NCBI GenBank assembly: GCA_036874045.1
Contig: CM072345.1
Location: 2,443,501-2,507,500 of the forward strand
DNA length: 64,000 bases
From: Cymodocea nodosa
Taxonomy: Eukaryota > Streptophyta > Magnoliopsida > Alismatales > Cymodoceaceae
Direction of reading: 5' to 3'
The position numbers were made by a program, and so were the translations under genes. Of this stretch, positions 11,649 to 22,742 are shown piece by piece. Each line of letters opens with the position of its first letter. Position 1 is the first letter of the stretch. The notes beneath the pieces were generated by a model, which searched no databases, had not been told where the DNA came from, and was given only the letters and a program-made list of their open reading frames with translations.

Positions 11649-13411
11649 TGTAGGATCGTATGGCTACATAAGAGGGGGGTGAATTGTGTATTTTTAATAT
11701 TTTCTGAAATATAATTGAAACTTTAAATCTCAAAAACAAGTCGAGACAGTGTTTTCATAAAATCATTTTTATTCAAGGTTTCAATTACAATATACAATTC
11801 AATTCTCCTCAGAAATTGTAGATGCAATTATATCTCGATACCATGTATCATCTAAACAATTTCATAACTACAAACAGAGAAAACTAATTTGCGGAATTTA
11901 AAATATTTCTCCCTGTTTGAGATCTTTCTTCTTCTTTCTTCTTCTTCAGCAATTCTTCAGTGACGAATATCTTGTCTTTCTCTACTTCACCGAATTTGCT
12001 TTCTTCTGATACTTCAAATCTTTAGTGTCGAAAATCTTACCTTTTTATGCTTCACTGAATTTTCTTCCACTTGAGTGATTTTGCCCGAAGAGGTGTTTTT
12101 GATCCCTGAAAAAGATTTTTCTTTTGGTGTGCAGGGATGGTTTGATCCTTGAAAAGATTTTTCTTTTTGTGTGCAAGGATGGTTTGATCAACGAGAACTC
12201 TATGCTTTTTATACTGTATCTTCATTTCATGCATATCCTCCACGTTTAATCACTACCAATTTTCCACTTTTCCACGTCTTTTCTTTTTTCTTCATCGAAA
12301 CTCACACGTTCCAACCCACGTTTATATTTCGAATTTTCTTTAATCATCAGTCTTGGATCTTTGAAAAATTTCCTACAAAATAAACTTTCTCATCCAAAAG
12401 TTTTTCATCAATGTAATAAGAAGTCGTTACTTTAATGTTAACTAAACGAGTAACACAAGTATATATATATAACTTAACGTTTCTAACTTAACGTTTCTAA
12501 CTTAACGAGTTCCTCATGTGCCATTTCACGTGACAAGTAGTGTAGCTAACTCAACGAACTAAGTCTGTGGTGTTATGCTATCTCAACGAACCAGCTTAAC
12601 CTTTCTTTCGAAAGGTTAAACGATAACTCACCGAAAACAGTTTAAGTTTCGAATAGTTACGGATGTAAGTCATCGAAAAACTCTTTATATGATAAAACTA
12701 GTGAGACACGTGTCAAGACCTAAAAGCATGACTTAAGTTACCTTTCAGATAGTTACGACTGTAAGTCTCTGAAAACTTTAACTCACTGATTCAGTAATAA
12801 ACAAATATTTTTATAATAAGAATTTTACCACGTGCAAAAATAACAACTTAAGTTTATAACGCTAACCTAACGCGTTGCCTTAGTGTTCAATATAGCAACT
12901 CAACACGTTTAGTTATGTTAACTTAACGAGTTAAACATGTGCACCTCACATGATACAATACAACATTTGCAACTTATAATTTCACCATGTGTATAACACT
13001 AACTTAACGAGTTCGTCTCTTCTTTTACTCACTAACTTAACGAGTTATCACGTGACCTATTTTAACCTTTAAGCCTCTAACTTAACGAGTTCTCACGTGA
13101 CCTCTATACAAACAAAACTCTAACTTAACGAGTTGTCTAAACGTGCACTGTTCATGATACGGAAGATATAACTTTAAAACATATCATGCTTTTTAATAAA
13201 AACACACGTTAACTTAATGTTTAGCTAAATGAGAAATTAATACAACGAAACGACTAGTTATTAACTTCAGATCTAATACAGATAAGTATTTATATCAGTA
13301 AGCTTTTTATGTATTAATTGATGATTTTAATTTCTTTTCACAAGCAATAGTAATTGAGCAAATATGATTATTTTCATTCAGCACACATCATCAAAACAAA
13401 AATACTCAACA
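11649..13411 (-). repeat. 5' LTR of Copia-S1
   Basis: It pairs with the 3' LTR at 2141-3901. A TATA box lies at about 12204-12214 (CAGTATAAAAAGC on the minus strand), placing the likely transcription start shortly downstream of it. The upstream U3 part (12480-13250) holds repeated TAACTTAACGAGTT words and CACGTG cores; these are likely regulatory but untested. Confidence 0.92.
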
Positions 13412-14036
13412 TCTGTGACTAGATATATATATCTATCAAGTATTACATGTATGTTGTTAATTAATGTTTTCTGTCCTTGATATATCATAGTATTTTTTGT
13501 CCAAGATCTATTTAGAAAATTATATACACTTAAGCATAATTCTTCCTCCCAATTTCTAGTTGGTCTCCAGTAATACAATTTTTCAGGAATGGTTGAATTT
13601 TTATTAGAAAAGAGTAATGCTGACCTACAATTTTCAGTTGGTACTTCAAATCTATTAGGCCTTCCTATATTCCATTCTTCTCTTGTGATAAGATTTCTAA
13701 TCAAAATGTTGGGTAACAGAATTGCATACCTTGGTTTGGTTTTGTAAATAATTAATCCTTTGTCTATCCCCATAATATGATCTATTCTTTCTAGTGTATT
13801 GGGTGGAATTCCAGCAGTTTCTTCCATATTCAGATATTCATTGCTGATTGAACTACGATTAAATGACTTCCATAAAAATCCATCTCTAATCTTAGTCATT
13901 TTTGCAGCTTGTAGTCCATGAAAATATTTTTCTCTAACACAATCTTTGATACACAACACAATCTACACTAATTTTTAGCTAACAAGTTACTTAGTACTTC
14001 CCTCAATGCATCTAGTGGTAATTTCATCAATTCCAT
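13412..14036 (-). pseudogene. F-box gene of Gypsy-A1, 5' part
   Basis: The minus-strand ATG at 14036 begins MELMKLPLDALREVLSNLLA, a recognisable F-box start (substrate-adaptor motif that binds Skp1 in SCF ubiquitin ligases). It is followed by the GLQAAK, GIDKGLIIY and LIRNLITREEWN blocks of an F-box-associated (FBA) domain. A stop in the F-box (AKN then TAG) and a roughly 10-bp deletion at about 13945 break the frame. Copia-S1 splits the gene, and the 3' part is at 1985-2140. It lies downstream of the capsid Gag on the same strand. A second copy sits at 61039-61931. Confidence 0.72.
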
Positions 14037-14242
14037 CTGTTGTGATTCTATATAACATAAACAAAAATTTAACATAGATAAAATTAACATAGCTACTTAC
14101 ACAGCCTCGTGAAGTTAGGTCATAACTCAACAGACTAAGTTCGTTAAGTTTAGTAATAACTCTACGATATTACTAACTATAATTAAACTTACATTTTTTT
14201 TTCTTTTTTATATATTTACTATATTTTACATAGTTACTTTAG
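14037..14242 (-). other. Spacer between capsid Gag and F-box gene of Gypsy-A1
   Basis: It is noncoding and has a counterpart at 61932-62147. On the minus strand GTGTAAGTAGC near 14094 looks like a splice donor and TTATGTTATATAG near 14049 like an acceptor, but the implied intron (about 50-65 nt) is short for a plant. It contains TAACTCAACAGACTAA and CGTTAAGTTTAG words. Confidence 0.5.
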
Positions 14243-15581
14243 TTATACTGCTTCCCTCCCATAGGAGGTATCAATTTCATTAACAATTCTGTTGACAAGG
14301 TTAGGTACTACTTGCATTGGCAATCCTCTAGTAGGTTTAACTTCTATTGATTCCTTCTGTCTAGGGGGTATATTTCTATTCATATTTTGATTTTGAATGA
14401 CAGCATTTCCAAACACAAGATCTAGACGATTGTTTAATTATTGGATTATCTTTTCTAATTTCTTTATTTTAGATCCTTGTTCAATTAATGCTTCATAACT
14501 TATATTTTTATCATTTATATTTTCTCCTCCTTGGAAATTGTTATTTCTCCAAGATAGGTTCGGGTGATTTCTCCAATTGGGGTTATAAGAATTTCCAAAG
14601 TTATCTTTATGGTTTCTAGCATAAATAATATCTAAATCATTAACGTTTGCATTCTTTTCTACTAGCTTCTGATTTAATGATAACTCATCTATTTTCTTTG
14701 TTAATTCAGTTAACTTAACTTCAAGCATAGTGCTTGAATCTATTTCATGCATTCCCCTTGGTAATATTCTTTTATCTGTAATAGCTTCAACCGAGTTTTC
14801 CCACTATGCAGTTTTTTTTGCAAAGTTTTCTATGTATGCCCATGCTTCTTCACTACACAGTTTTAAAAATCCATTCTAACAAATAGATTCTAATAAAGAT
14901 TTCGTTAAAACATCTATGCCTTCATAAATTATACCTATTAATTGTGCTTTACTCATTGCATGATGTGGACATTGAGTCAGTAAATCTTTAAATCTTTCAA
15001 AATAATTCTCCCTACTTTTGGCTACACATTAATATTTCCTTTTTCTTTTTAATCGTTTGATGTGTTAGATAATATTTTTCCAGAAAAACAGAGCAAAATT
15101 CAGTCCATACAGAAATTGAATCAGACGACAGAGTATATAACCATCTCTTAGCTGTGTCTTTTAAAGCAAAAGGGATATATCTAAGTTTAATAGCATTTAT
15201 ACTCATGTTCAGCATTTTCATCATTTGACAAACTTCGTTAAATTCTCTAAGGAAATAATAGACATCCTCTCTTTCTAATCCATGAAAATGTGGCAATTGA
15301 CTAATATAATTAGATTTCAATTCAAACCTACCTCCCTCAAAGTTTGGCAATCGAATACATGAAGGTTCATCAACTAATTCAAGATATAGAATTTCCCTTA
15401 ATGGTTTTTCTACTGGAGCAGCCATATATTCATTCTCTTTTAAAGAAAGGTTAGCTATAGCCCTAAGGATTTCCTTAAAGTTCGATTCAGAAAATATTTC
15501 AATACGTCTCTATGTTGAATAATCTTGTATAGGTGTTCTTACTAATCGTTTAGTGCTAGGAGAACGAATCCATGTGCTCAT
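14243..15581 (-). pseudogene. Capsid-type Gag of Gypsy-A1 lacking a zinc knuckle
   Basis: It is an Athila/Tat-like Gag of about 446 codons, from ATG 15581 to TAA 14243. It has the capsid block LPHFHGLEREDVYYFLREFN, IKLRYIPFALKDTAKRWLY and WTEFCSVFLEKYY, then a Lys-rich linker and the family motif GNSYNPNWRNHPNLSW. No CX2CX4HX4C is present anywhere. Stops or frameshifts occur near 15512 (TAG), 15012, about 14810 and 14438. In related plant families the zinc knuckle lies in the same polyprotein, ahead of the NPGWRNHPN motif; here it is found instead in a separate ORF at the 5' end of the element (35888-36196). A second copy is in Gypsy-A3. Confidence 0.8.
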
Positions 15582-16635
15582 AAAGTCTTAATATAAAGTA
15601 AAAAATCAGAAGATTAATTACATACCAGGCTAAAGCTTTATATTTAGTAAATAGTTGTTGACGGATGAAGTTGAATCAGCTGCTTCTCCTTCTAGTTCCC
15701 TAACGAATTTCCTTTTCTCCCCTTAAGTGCTAGTAACTTGTAAATAACATTCTATTTTATATTTATAATGCACATCCATAAAGCAAATAAATCTCATTGC
15801 AAGAACGTGTCTTGAAATGTGCAATGTGGTTCCTATTTTTATGGATACGTGTTCCACTTCTAATTTCAAATTTCAGTAACTGCTAAACCTACGAAGTTTC
15901 ATTCATGGCTAAAAGAGTAATTGTTCAGCTTAATTCATGAACTAACCTCATTGAGTTATAGTTAACTCAACGGACTAGCCTTAGTTACTGTTTCTAACTC
16001 AACGAACTAATCTCGTTGAGTTATAGCTAACTCAACGGACTAGCCTTGTCACCTATTTGCTAACTCCATGGACTAACCTCGTTGAGTTACAGATAACTCA
16101 ACGGAGTGACCTTATATTATATTATTGACCTCGTGGAGTTAAGGTTAACTCAATGAACTTACTTTGTTGAGTTAACACTTAGCAAATTTCTAAAACTTAC
16201 TCCTCGTATTAACTTCTATATATTTTTTTCTTCTCCTGTATTTTGTTAACTTAAATAAAGTTAAATACATGTCATTACTATAGTGTTCTAAATAAAACTC
16301 ATTTAAATCTGAACATTATATGCATATTTAACTTATAGTTCATTTCCTACTATGTAGAATTTACATTTTACTTTCAGCATGCAGATATATTCAAACATTA
16401 ACCAATTATCATGCATTTAATCCTATCAATCAGCAAATTTGTAAATCTTTTAAACAGTCTTGCTCATTATTTAAACAATTATATAATATTCAAGATAGTT
16501 CTCTATTATATCATTCTCAAACATGAATGAAAAATACATCTGAAAAACATACATTCATTTATATGAATAGTTTACATTACAATCAATCAGATATTTTTCA
16601 TACAAATATAAGTACAAGTAGACAAACAATACAAT
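15582..16635 (-). other. Spacer between third ORF and capsid Gag, with a cluster of near-palindromic words
   Basis: No coding region, LTR edge or primer site was found here, which argues against gag starting a separate element. About 15930-16190 is packed with copies of TAACTCAACGGACTA and its reverse form CGTTGAGTTA, several facing each other so that the RNA could fold into hairpins. On the minus strand a splice-donor-like GGTATGTAATTAATC lies near 15625. Confidence 0.6.
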
Positions 16636-18519
16636 TTAATCTTTCTTCCTAAGTTCATCTACTTCCTTCTAGAGTTTTTCTAATTGTTGCTCTAATTGAT
16701 TTATCTTCTCTACAGCTCCAATAATGCCTTTAGAAGGTTCAGCAATCTCAGCAGCAGCATAATTTCTGTATTCTTTCATTGAAATTGTTCTTGATCTGAT
16801 CCTTTTAGATGCCCATTTCGTGAAATCAATACTGTCCACCATCAGCAGTGGAATCAGATCTCCATAAAATAGTTTCTTCTTTACTGCTATCAACTTGGAG
16901 ATAAAAATTGCTGACTAATAAATCTAAATTTTGTTCACAACTGCATATGTGGCCCATTTGACAAATTGACTCAGTTCTATATCATGACTTTATCGTTGGT
17001 AGACATTCTTAATCAAAATGTTAACTATCATGTGTACTTTACCATTTAAGTGCTTCAGTCTATTTAATAATGGCACACTAGGATTGATAGCTAAACAATC
17101 CTTTATTATTTATTCTGTCCACTTGATTGCAGTTGTGCTTTCTAGAATTTCTATTCCTTCATTCTTCAGTCCTAAAATGTTGTGGAGAAGCTCTAGTGTT
17201 ATTTGTACATCAACTTGCTCCACGTTGGAAATTAATCCACTTTCTCCTTCTCTTAAATTTGCATAGAAGTAGGGCACTAGATTCTCATATACTGCATGCC
17301 CTCTCTACTGAGAAATAAATTATAGTAGACCCTAGAACTCAAATAAATCCTTAATTTCTTGCATCCTGTCCCAATTTACTGGTCTACTGTAAATGATATC
17401 ATAACCCCTAATCTCTTGTTATTTATTATATGCTTCCTGACTCCAAAAGTATACTTCATTCAAAACTATTGCTTCCATCGGGTTAGGAATTTGAATTTGT
17501 TGCTCTAGAGGGGTTTGTTCTTGAACTTCCTCTTCCATGTGCTAAACTTGAATTGGTTGAAAATGCTCTAGAGATTCTTGCATTTTATCTTCTACTTTTT
17601 TCTGTGGTGGTGAGCTGGCAAAACTCTCCACTCTATATTGAATTCTTTCCAAAACTTACTCATCAGTGGAATTTATCAAGTCATTTCGTTCTTGTTCAAT
17701 ATGCTCTTGTTTAGCTTCTTGTTCAGTTTCTTCTTTTTCTTCTTCCTCCTAACTACCAATCTGCATTGTCATTGTTCTTTCTGATTCTGTGGTAGATTGG
17801 GATGGAGTTACGAGCAAATCATCTTCTACCCTAATTTTTGTTTGTACAGGCTGTAGATTATTTTCAGCTTGATTTTCTTCTTCTCTTTGCTCTTGCTGCT
17901 GCTACTCCTACTCATCCTTAGAATCAGATAGTAGGTCTACAAAAATCGGTTCTACAGGCCCTACTGATATTTGCATCTCAGATTAAATCTCTTCTTAATG
18001 TTCAAGCACTATCTCTTTCCTTTCCTTTTTCTAATTAATTGTGCCTGGTCTTCCTCTTCTTCTTCTGAGATTAAATCTACAAAAATAGGCTCTACAGGCC
18101 CTTGAGCCACAAGTACTGGCTCTTCTTGTTCAACTTTTTCTATAATTGCTGGTCTCGAAGGACCAACTTCAATTCCTTTTGCAGCACTTAATCTAGTTGC
18201 TTCTTGATGTTGCTCTACTTTAATTTTGTATTGAGCCTTCAACTTTTCTTCTGCCTGCCTTCTCTTTATGGCATCATATAGAATATGTGCCTTGGTTATA
18301 GCCAATTCTTCATTATCTCCTTGGTCTTTTGCTGTTTTGACCAAGCTAGCAAACTCTTTATCTTCTTCTTTAGTTCTCGGCCAAACAAATGCTATTTGTG
18401 GTAATGGTTCTGTTGGCGAGACTGAAGGTCCTAGCTATTGTTCCTTAGGGATAAGTCTTTCAATAGTCGATTCCTCTTGTTCTTTAGTTGCATCTTCTTC
18501 AGTTCCTTTCCTCTGTTGC
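16636..18519 (-). pseudogene. Third ORF of Gypsy-A1, C-terminal part
   Basis: The decayed minus-strand frame ends at about 16636. It contains a charged region with AEEKLKAQYKIKVEQHQEAT, an acidic patch (ISEEEEEDQ), then EAYNK, MQEIKDLFEF, YFYANL, ILGLKNEGIEI and KKKLFYGDLIP, ending in a short coiled coil (IGAVEKINQLEQQLEKL). These match in order the third ORF of Copia-S1/S2, though that is a different superfamily. Many stops are present. Copia-S2 (TSD GTTGC) separates this from the N-terminal part at 31856-32211. Confidence 0.7.
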
Positions 18520-20272
18520 TGTCGAGTATTTTTGTTTTGATGATATGTGCTGAATGAAAATAATCATATTTGCTCAATTACTATTGCTTGTGAAAAGAAA
18601 TTAAAATCATTAATTAATATAGAAAAAACTTACTAATATAAATACTTTTCTGTACTGGATCTGAAGTTAATAACTAGTCGTTTCGTTGCATTAATTTCTC
18701 ATTTAGCTAAACGTTAAGTTAACGTGTGTTTTTATTGAAAAGCATGATATGTTGTAAAGTTATATCTTCTGTATCATGAACAGTGCACATTTAGACAACT
18801 CGTTAAGTTAGAGTTTTGTTTGTATAGAGGTCACGTGAGAACTCGTTAAGTTAGAGGCTTAAAGGTTAAAATAGGTCACATGATAACTCGTTAAGTTAGT
18901 GAGTAAAAGAAGAGACGAACTCGTTAAGTTAGTGTTATACATGTGGTGAAATTATAAGTTACGAATGTTGTATTGTATCACGTGAGGTGCACATGTTTAA
19001 CTTGTTAAGTTAACATAACTAAACGCGTTGAGTTGCTATATTGAACACTAAGGCAACGCGTTAGGTTAGCGTTATAAACTTAAGTTGTTATTTTTGCACG
19101 TGGTAAAATTCTTATTATAAAAACATTTGTTTATTACTGAATCGATGAGTTAAAGTTTTTCGGAGAGTTACAGTCATAACTATCCGAAGGGTAACTTAAG
19201 TCATGTTTTTAGGCCTTGACACGTGTCTCACTAGTTTTATAATATAAAGAGTTTTTCGGTGACTTACATCCGTAACTATCCGAAACTTAAACTATTTTCA
19301 GTGAGTTATCGTTTAACCTTCCGAAAGAAAGGTTAAGCTGGTTCATTGAGTTAGCATAACACCACAAACTTAGTTCGTTGAGTTAGCTACAGTACTTGTC
19401 ATGTGGAATGGCACATGAGGAACTCCTTAAGTTAAAAACGTTAAGTTATATATATATACTTGTGTTACTCGTTTAGTTAACATTAAAGTAATGACTTCTT
19501 ATTACATTGATGAAAAATTTTTGGACGAGAAAGTTTATTTTGTAGGAAATTTTTCAGAGATCCAAGACTGATGATTAAAGGAAATTCGAAATATAAACGT
19601 GGGTTGGAACGTGTGTGTTTCGATGAAGGAAAAAGAAAAGACGTGAAGAAGTGGAAAACTGGTAGTGATTAAACGTGGAGGATATGCATGAAATAAAGAT
19701 ACAGTATAAAAGGCATAGAGTTCTCGTTGATCAAACCATCCTTGCACACAAAACGAAAAATCTTTTCAAGGATCAAACCATTCCTGCACACCAAAAGAAA
19801 AATCTTTTTCAGGGATTAGAAACACCTCTTCGGGCAAAATCTCTCAAGTGGAAGAAAATTCAGTGAAGCATAAAAAGGTAAGATTTTCGACACTAAAGAT
19901 TTGAAGTATCAGAAGAAAGCAAATTCGGTGAAGCATAAAAAGACAAGATATTCGTCACTGAAGAATTGTTGAAGAAGAAAGAAGAAGAAGAAGAAAGATC
20001 TCAAACAGGGAGAAATGTTTTAAATTTCGCAAATTAGTTTTCTCTGTTTGTAGTTATGAAATTGTATAGATGAAACATGGTATCGAAATATAATTACATC
20101 TACAATTCTTGAGGAGAATTGAATTGTATATTGTAATTGAAACCTTGAATAAAAATTATTTTATGAAAACAATATCTCGACTTGTTTTTGAGTTTTAAAG
20201 TTTCAATTATATTTCAGAAAATATTAAAAATACACAATTGACCCCCCTCTTGTGTAGCCATACGATCCTACA
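18520..20272 (+). repeat. 5' LTR of Copia-S2
   Basis: It starts TGTCGAGTATT and ends CCTACA. The U3 part holds AACTCGTTAAGTTAG copies spaced with CACGTG-type cores (18800-19080) and TTTCGG/CCGAA words (19150-19330). A (GAA)n tract at about 19973-20000 differs in length from that of the 3' LTR. Confidence 0.93.
19705..19713 (+). promoter_or_regulatory. TATA box in 5' LTR of Copia-S2
   Basis: TATAAAAGG lies about 570 bases before the LTR end and is retained in the other LTRs of the family (for example TATAAATGG near 31276). It probably sets the U3/R boundary. Confidence 0.6.
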
Positions 20273-20274
20273 AG

Positions 20275-20286
20275 TGGTATCAGAGT
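20275..20286 (+). other. Primer-binding site of Copia-S2
   Basis: TGGTATCAGAGT, matching the initiator tRNA-Met complement except for the last base, two bases after the LTR. Confidence 0.92.
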
Positions 20287-20472
20287 TTTGTTAATAATCT
20301 TTGATATAAAATCTATACCAACTTATTTAATATCATTGCTTATTCTACTTTCCTTGTTTTTAAACAAAAATTAATATCTGAGCATACGTTTAACTTTCTT
20401 GATTTAAGGCTCAAGTTGTTTTAAAGCTTTTAGACTGTTTAAAATCAAATAGGTTGAAAAATCTAAGGTAAG

Positions 20473-21675
20473 ATGGCTACTGGAAATGGTAACTTTTCTT
20501 TATATGAAGGCCAAAATCTTAATCGTCTTCCTTTATTTGATGGAATACATTTTGAATATTGGAAATATAGGATGACTATTTTTCTTCAAAGTATAGATCA
20601 TAAGTTGTGGTTCATGATTTCTAAACCATATACTCTGTTAACTACTCCTTATAATACTTGGATAATTACTGAAAAAGAAAATGAAACTTTGAATGCTAAG
20701 GGCTTAAATATTTTATTTTGTGCATTGAGTTATGAACAGTTCAATAAAGTGTCGGCATATAAATTTGCTTGTGAGGTGTGGTATGCATTAGAAGTTTCAC
20801 ATGAAGGTACTTCTCAAGTTAAAGAGACTAAAATAAACATGTTGATTCATAAGTATGAACTCTTTAGGATGCATGAAGACGAAAATGTTTCTGAGATGTT
20901 TTCTAGATTTCTTGATATCATAAACTCTTTAAAATGTTTAGGAAAGAATTTTGAATAGAAGGATTTGGTGAGGAAAATTCTCAAATCCCTAAGTTCTAAA
21001 TGGTCTCAGAAAGTAACATCAATTGAGGAATCACAAGATTTAAATGTTTATACTATGAATGAACTTATAGGAAATTTAAAAGCTTATGAAGTTCAATTAA
21101 ATGAATCACTCAGTCACAACAAACTAAAAATGAAGAAATAAATAGCCTTCCAAATTAATTCAGATTCTGATATATCTACTGATTCTGACGAGGATTTGAT
21201 TTTGCTGACTAGGAAATTCAAGAAAGCATGGAAAGCTAGGAAACAGCAAAGGAACAAAAATGATAAACCCTCAACGTCAAAATCACTTAATGATAAGAAT
21301 TCTTCATCTAGAAAGTATGTATGTTACAACTATAAGAAACCTGGACATCTTTCTCCAGATTGTCCTATGAGGAAAAATGAAAAGCAAAGTAGGACAAATC
21401 AGAAGAAGACGGCTCAGAATACTTAGAAAAAGTTTTACAAGAAAAAGGCTTTGAAGGTCACTTGGGATGACACGTCTGAAGAGTCTGAATCTGAGGAATC
21501 AACATCAAAATCTTCACATTCAGAAGGAGAACAAGAGTTAGAAGACGTTGCTCATGTGTGCTTCATGGCAGATGAGTCTGAGGTAATATCTAATCTTGAA
21601 AGTCATTCAGATTTCAACTTTGATGAATTATTATGTGCTTATATGCATTATTACAAAAACTTAAAGTATGTAAAC
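20473..21675 (+). pseudogene. Gag (capsid and zinc knuckle) of Copia-S2
   Basis: It starts at ATG 20473 with the same capsid block as Copia-S1. A TAG at 20956 replaces the Gln codon of S1 (KNFEQ). A TAA follows MKK at about 21140. The zinc knuckle is damaged: CYNYKKPGHLSPDC has Tyr for the second Cys, while it keeps the Gly that S1 has lost. A TAG follows QNT at about 21424. A small deletion near 21643 shifts the frame at the LLCAY block. Gag would package the RNA; this copy cannot make a complete protein. Confidence 0.85.
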
Positions 21676-22730
21676 TGAAAAATAAGAATATTAGAAAATC
21701 TTCATCCATTATGGAAGAAGAAAATTGTTTCCTGTCTACTACATTAGAAAAGTTTAAATGTGATAATGAAAATCATGCTAGAGATTTGCAAAAATTTAGA
21801 TTTAATGAATGTATCTTGCATGAACAAATATAGAATATAAATGTTGAAAAATTAAAGATAGAATCTAAAAATGAAATGTTGAGAAACGATATAAATGAAC
21901 TTGAATTAGAGATAGATAAATTAAAACTGAGAGAGCAAGATTTAAATTCTACAATTGAGAAATGGAATTTAAGTCAAACTAAGTTAGACAAACTAACTAG
22001 TACCCCTACGGTGTCTTATAAATTTGGCTTAGGATTTGATTATCCTGAATATCTTGAATCTCAAGCCAATAAAGGATTTATTAGTTGCAGTTAAAGTAAA
22101 TCTAAGATTAAAATTCCTTTTATTATGAAACAAGGTAATAAATATGTAGAAGTAGGTACTTCAAGGGATGAATCATGTAGTAATAATATAAATCAATGTG
22201 ATTTGTCAAATTGTACTTCTAACATGACTATAAATGTTTCTAAAAATCTTGTTTCTTGTTCTGGAAATTCAGTTTCTAATGTTTCTATAATTTCAGACAA
22301 TTGTAGTAAACTAAAAATTCAGAAACCTAAGCATGTAATTCAATACACTGGTATTAGACCAATTACTCATTCTGCATGTGATAAAACTAAAAATTCTTGT
22401 GTAGAAAAGGATTTTGTATGTACAGAAAATGTTAATACAAGTACAAAATCTTGGTATGAACTTACTGAAATGTATAAGCATGACCAAAATAAATTAACAT
22501 CTGATAAAAATCTGTTTGGTCTTGATTATGCTACATCTGAAAACAAAAAGAATGATTGTAAAAGTAATAATGCTATATGTGAGTATGAAGCTAATGATAA
22601 ATCAATAGTACTTACAACTAATAAGAATATAAATGATAATGTTAAACTATTTTTAAATAGAAAGAAGAAATATGCGTTTAATGAACTTGGTCCTCAACAA
22701 CATTGGGTACCAAGAAAAAGTTTTTCTTAA
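21676..22730 (+). pseudogene. Gag-Pol linker of Copia-S2 with coiled coil
   Basis: The Glu/Lys/Leu-rich coiled-coil region (DINELELEIDKLKLREQDLN) and the YKFGLGFDYPE block match Copia-S1. The frame is broken near 21831 (Gln to TAG) and 22093 (TAA). It continues as a long open frame at 22125-22730 rich in Asn, Ser and Lys, with no recognised domain, ending LGPQQHWVPRK just before PR. Confidence 0.65.
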
Positions 22731-22742
22731 TTTGTGTTATAG

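Larger units (their letters stand above)
2141..13411 (-). mobile_element. Copia-S1, SIRE-like Ty1/copia element with internal deletion
   Basis: Two LTRs of the same family (1761 and 1763 bp), a tRNA-Met PBS, a PPT and a perfect 5-bp target duplication TCTGT (2136-2140 and 13412-13416) define an insertion of 11,271 bp. Domain order on the minus strand is Gag, zinc knuckle, coiled coil, PR, RT C-terminal part and RNase H, spacer, third ORF. INT and the catalytic half of RT are missing compared with Copia-S2, which accounts for the 2.07-kb length difference. It lies in the F-box gene of Gypsy-A1, so it is younger than A1. Confidence 0.93.

Noticed and set aside
14037-14110. An intron just upstream of the F-box ATG
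   Set aside because: Donor- and acceptor-like sequences exist, but the implied length of about 50-65 nt is short for plants and no transcript evidence is available.
14243-15581. Capsid Gag as the start of a separate gypsy element
   Set aside because: No LTR edge, PBS or TSD is visible between 15582 and 16635, and Gypsy-A3 shows gag close to the 3' LTR; kept as a possible alternative in the split-Gag finding.
15930-16190. CRISPR array or simple satellite
   Set aside because: Units are irregular in spacing and orientation, the genome is a plant, and no spacers of constant length exist.
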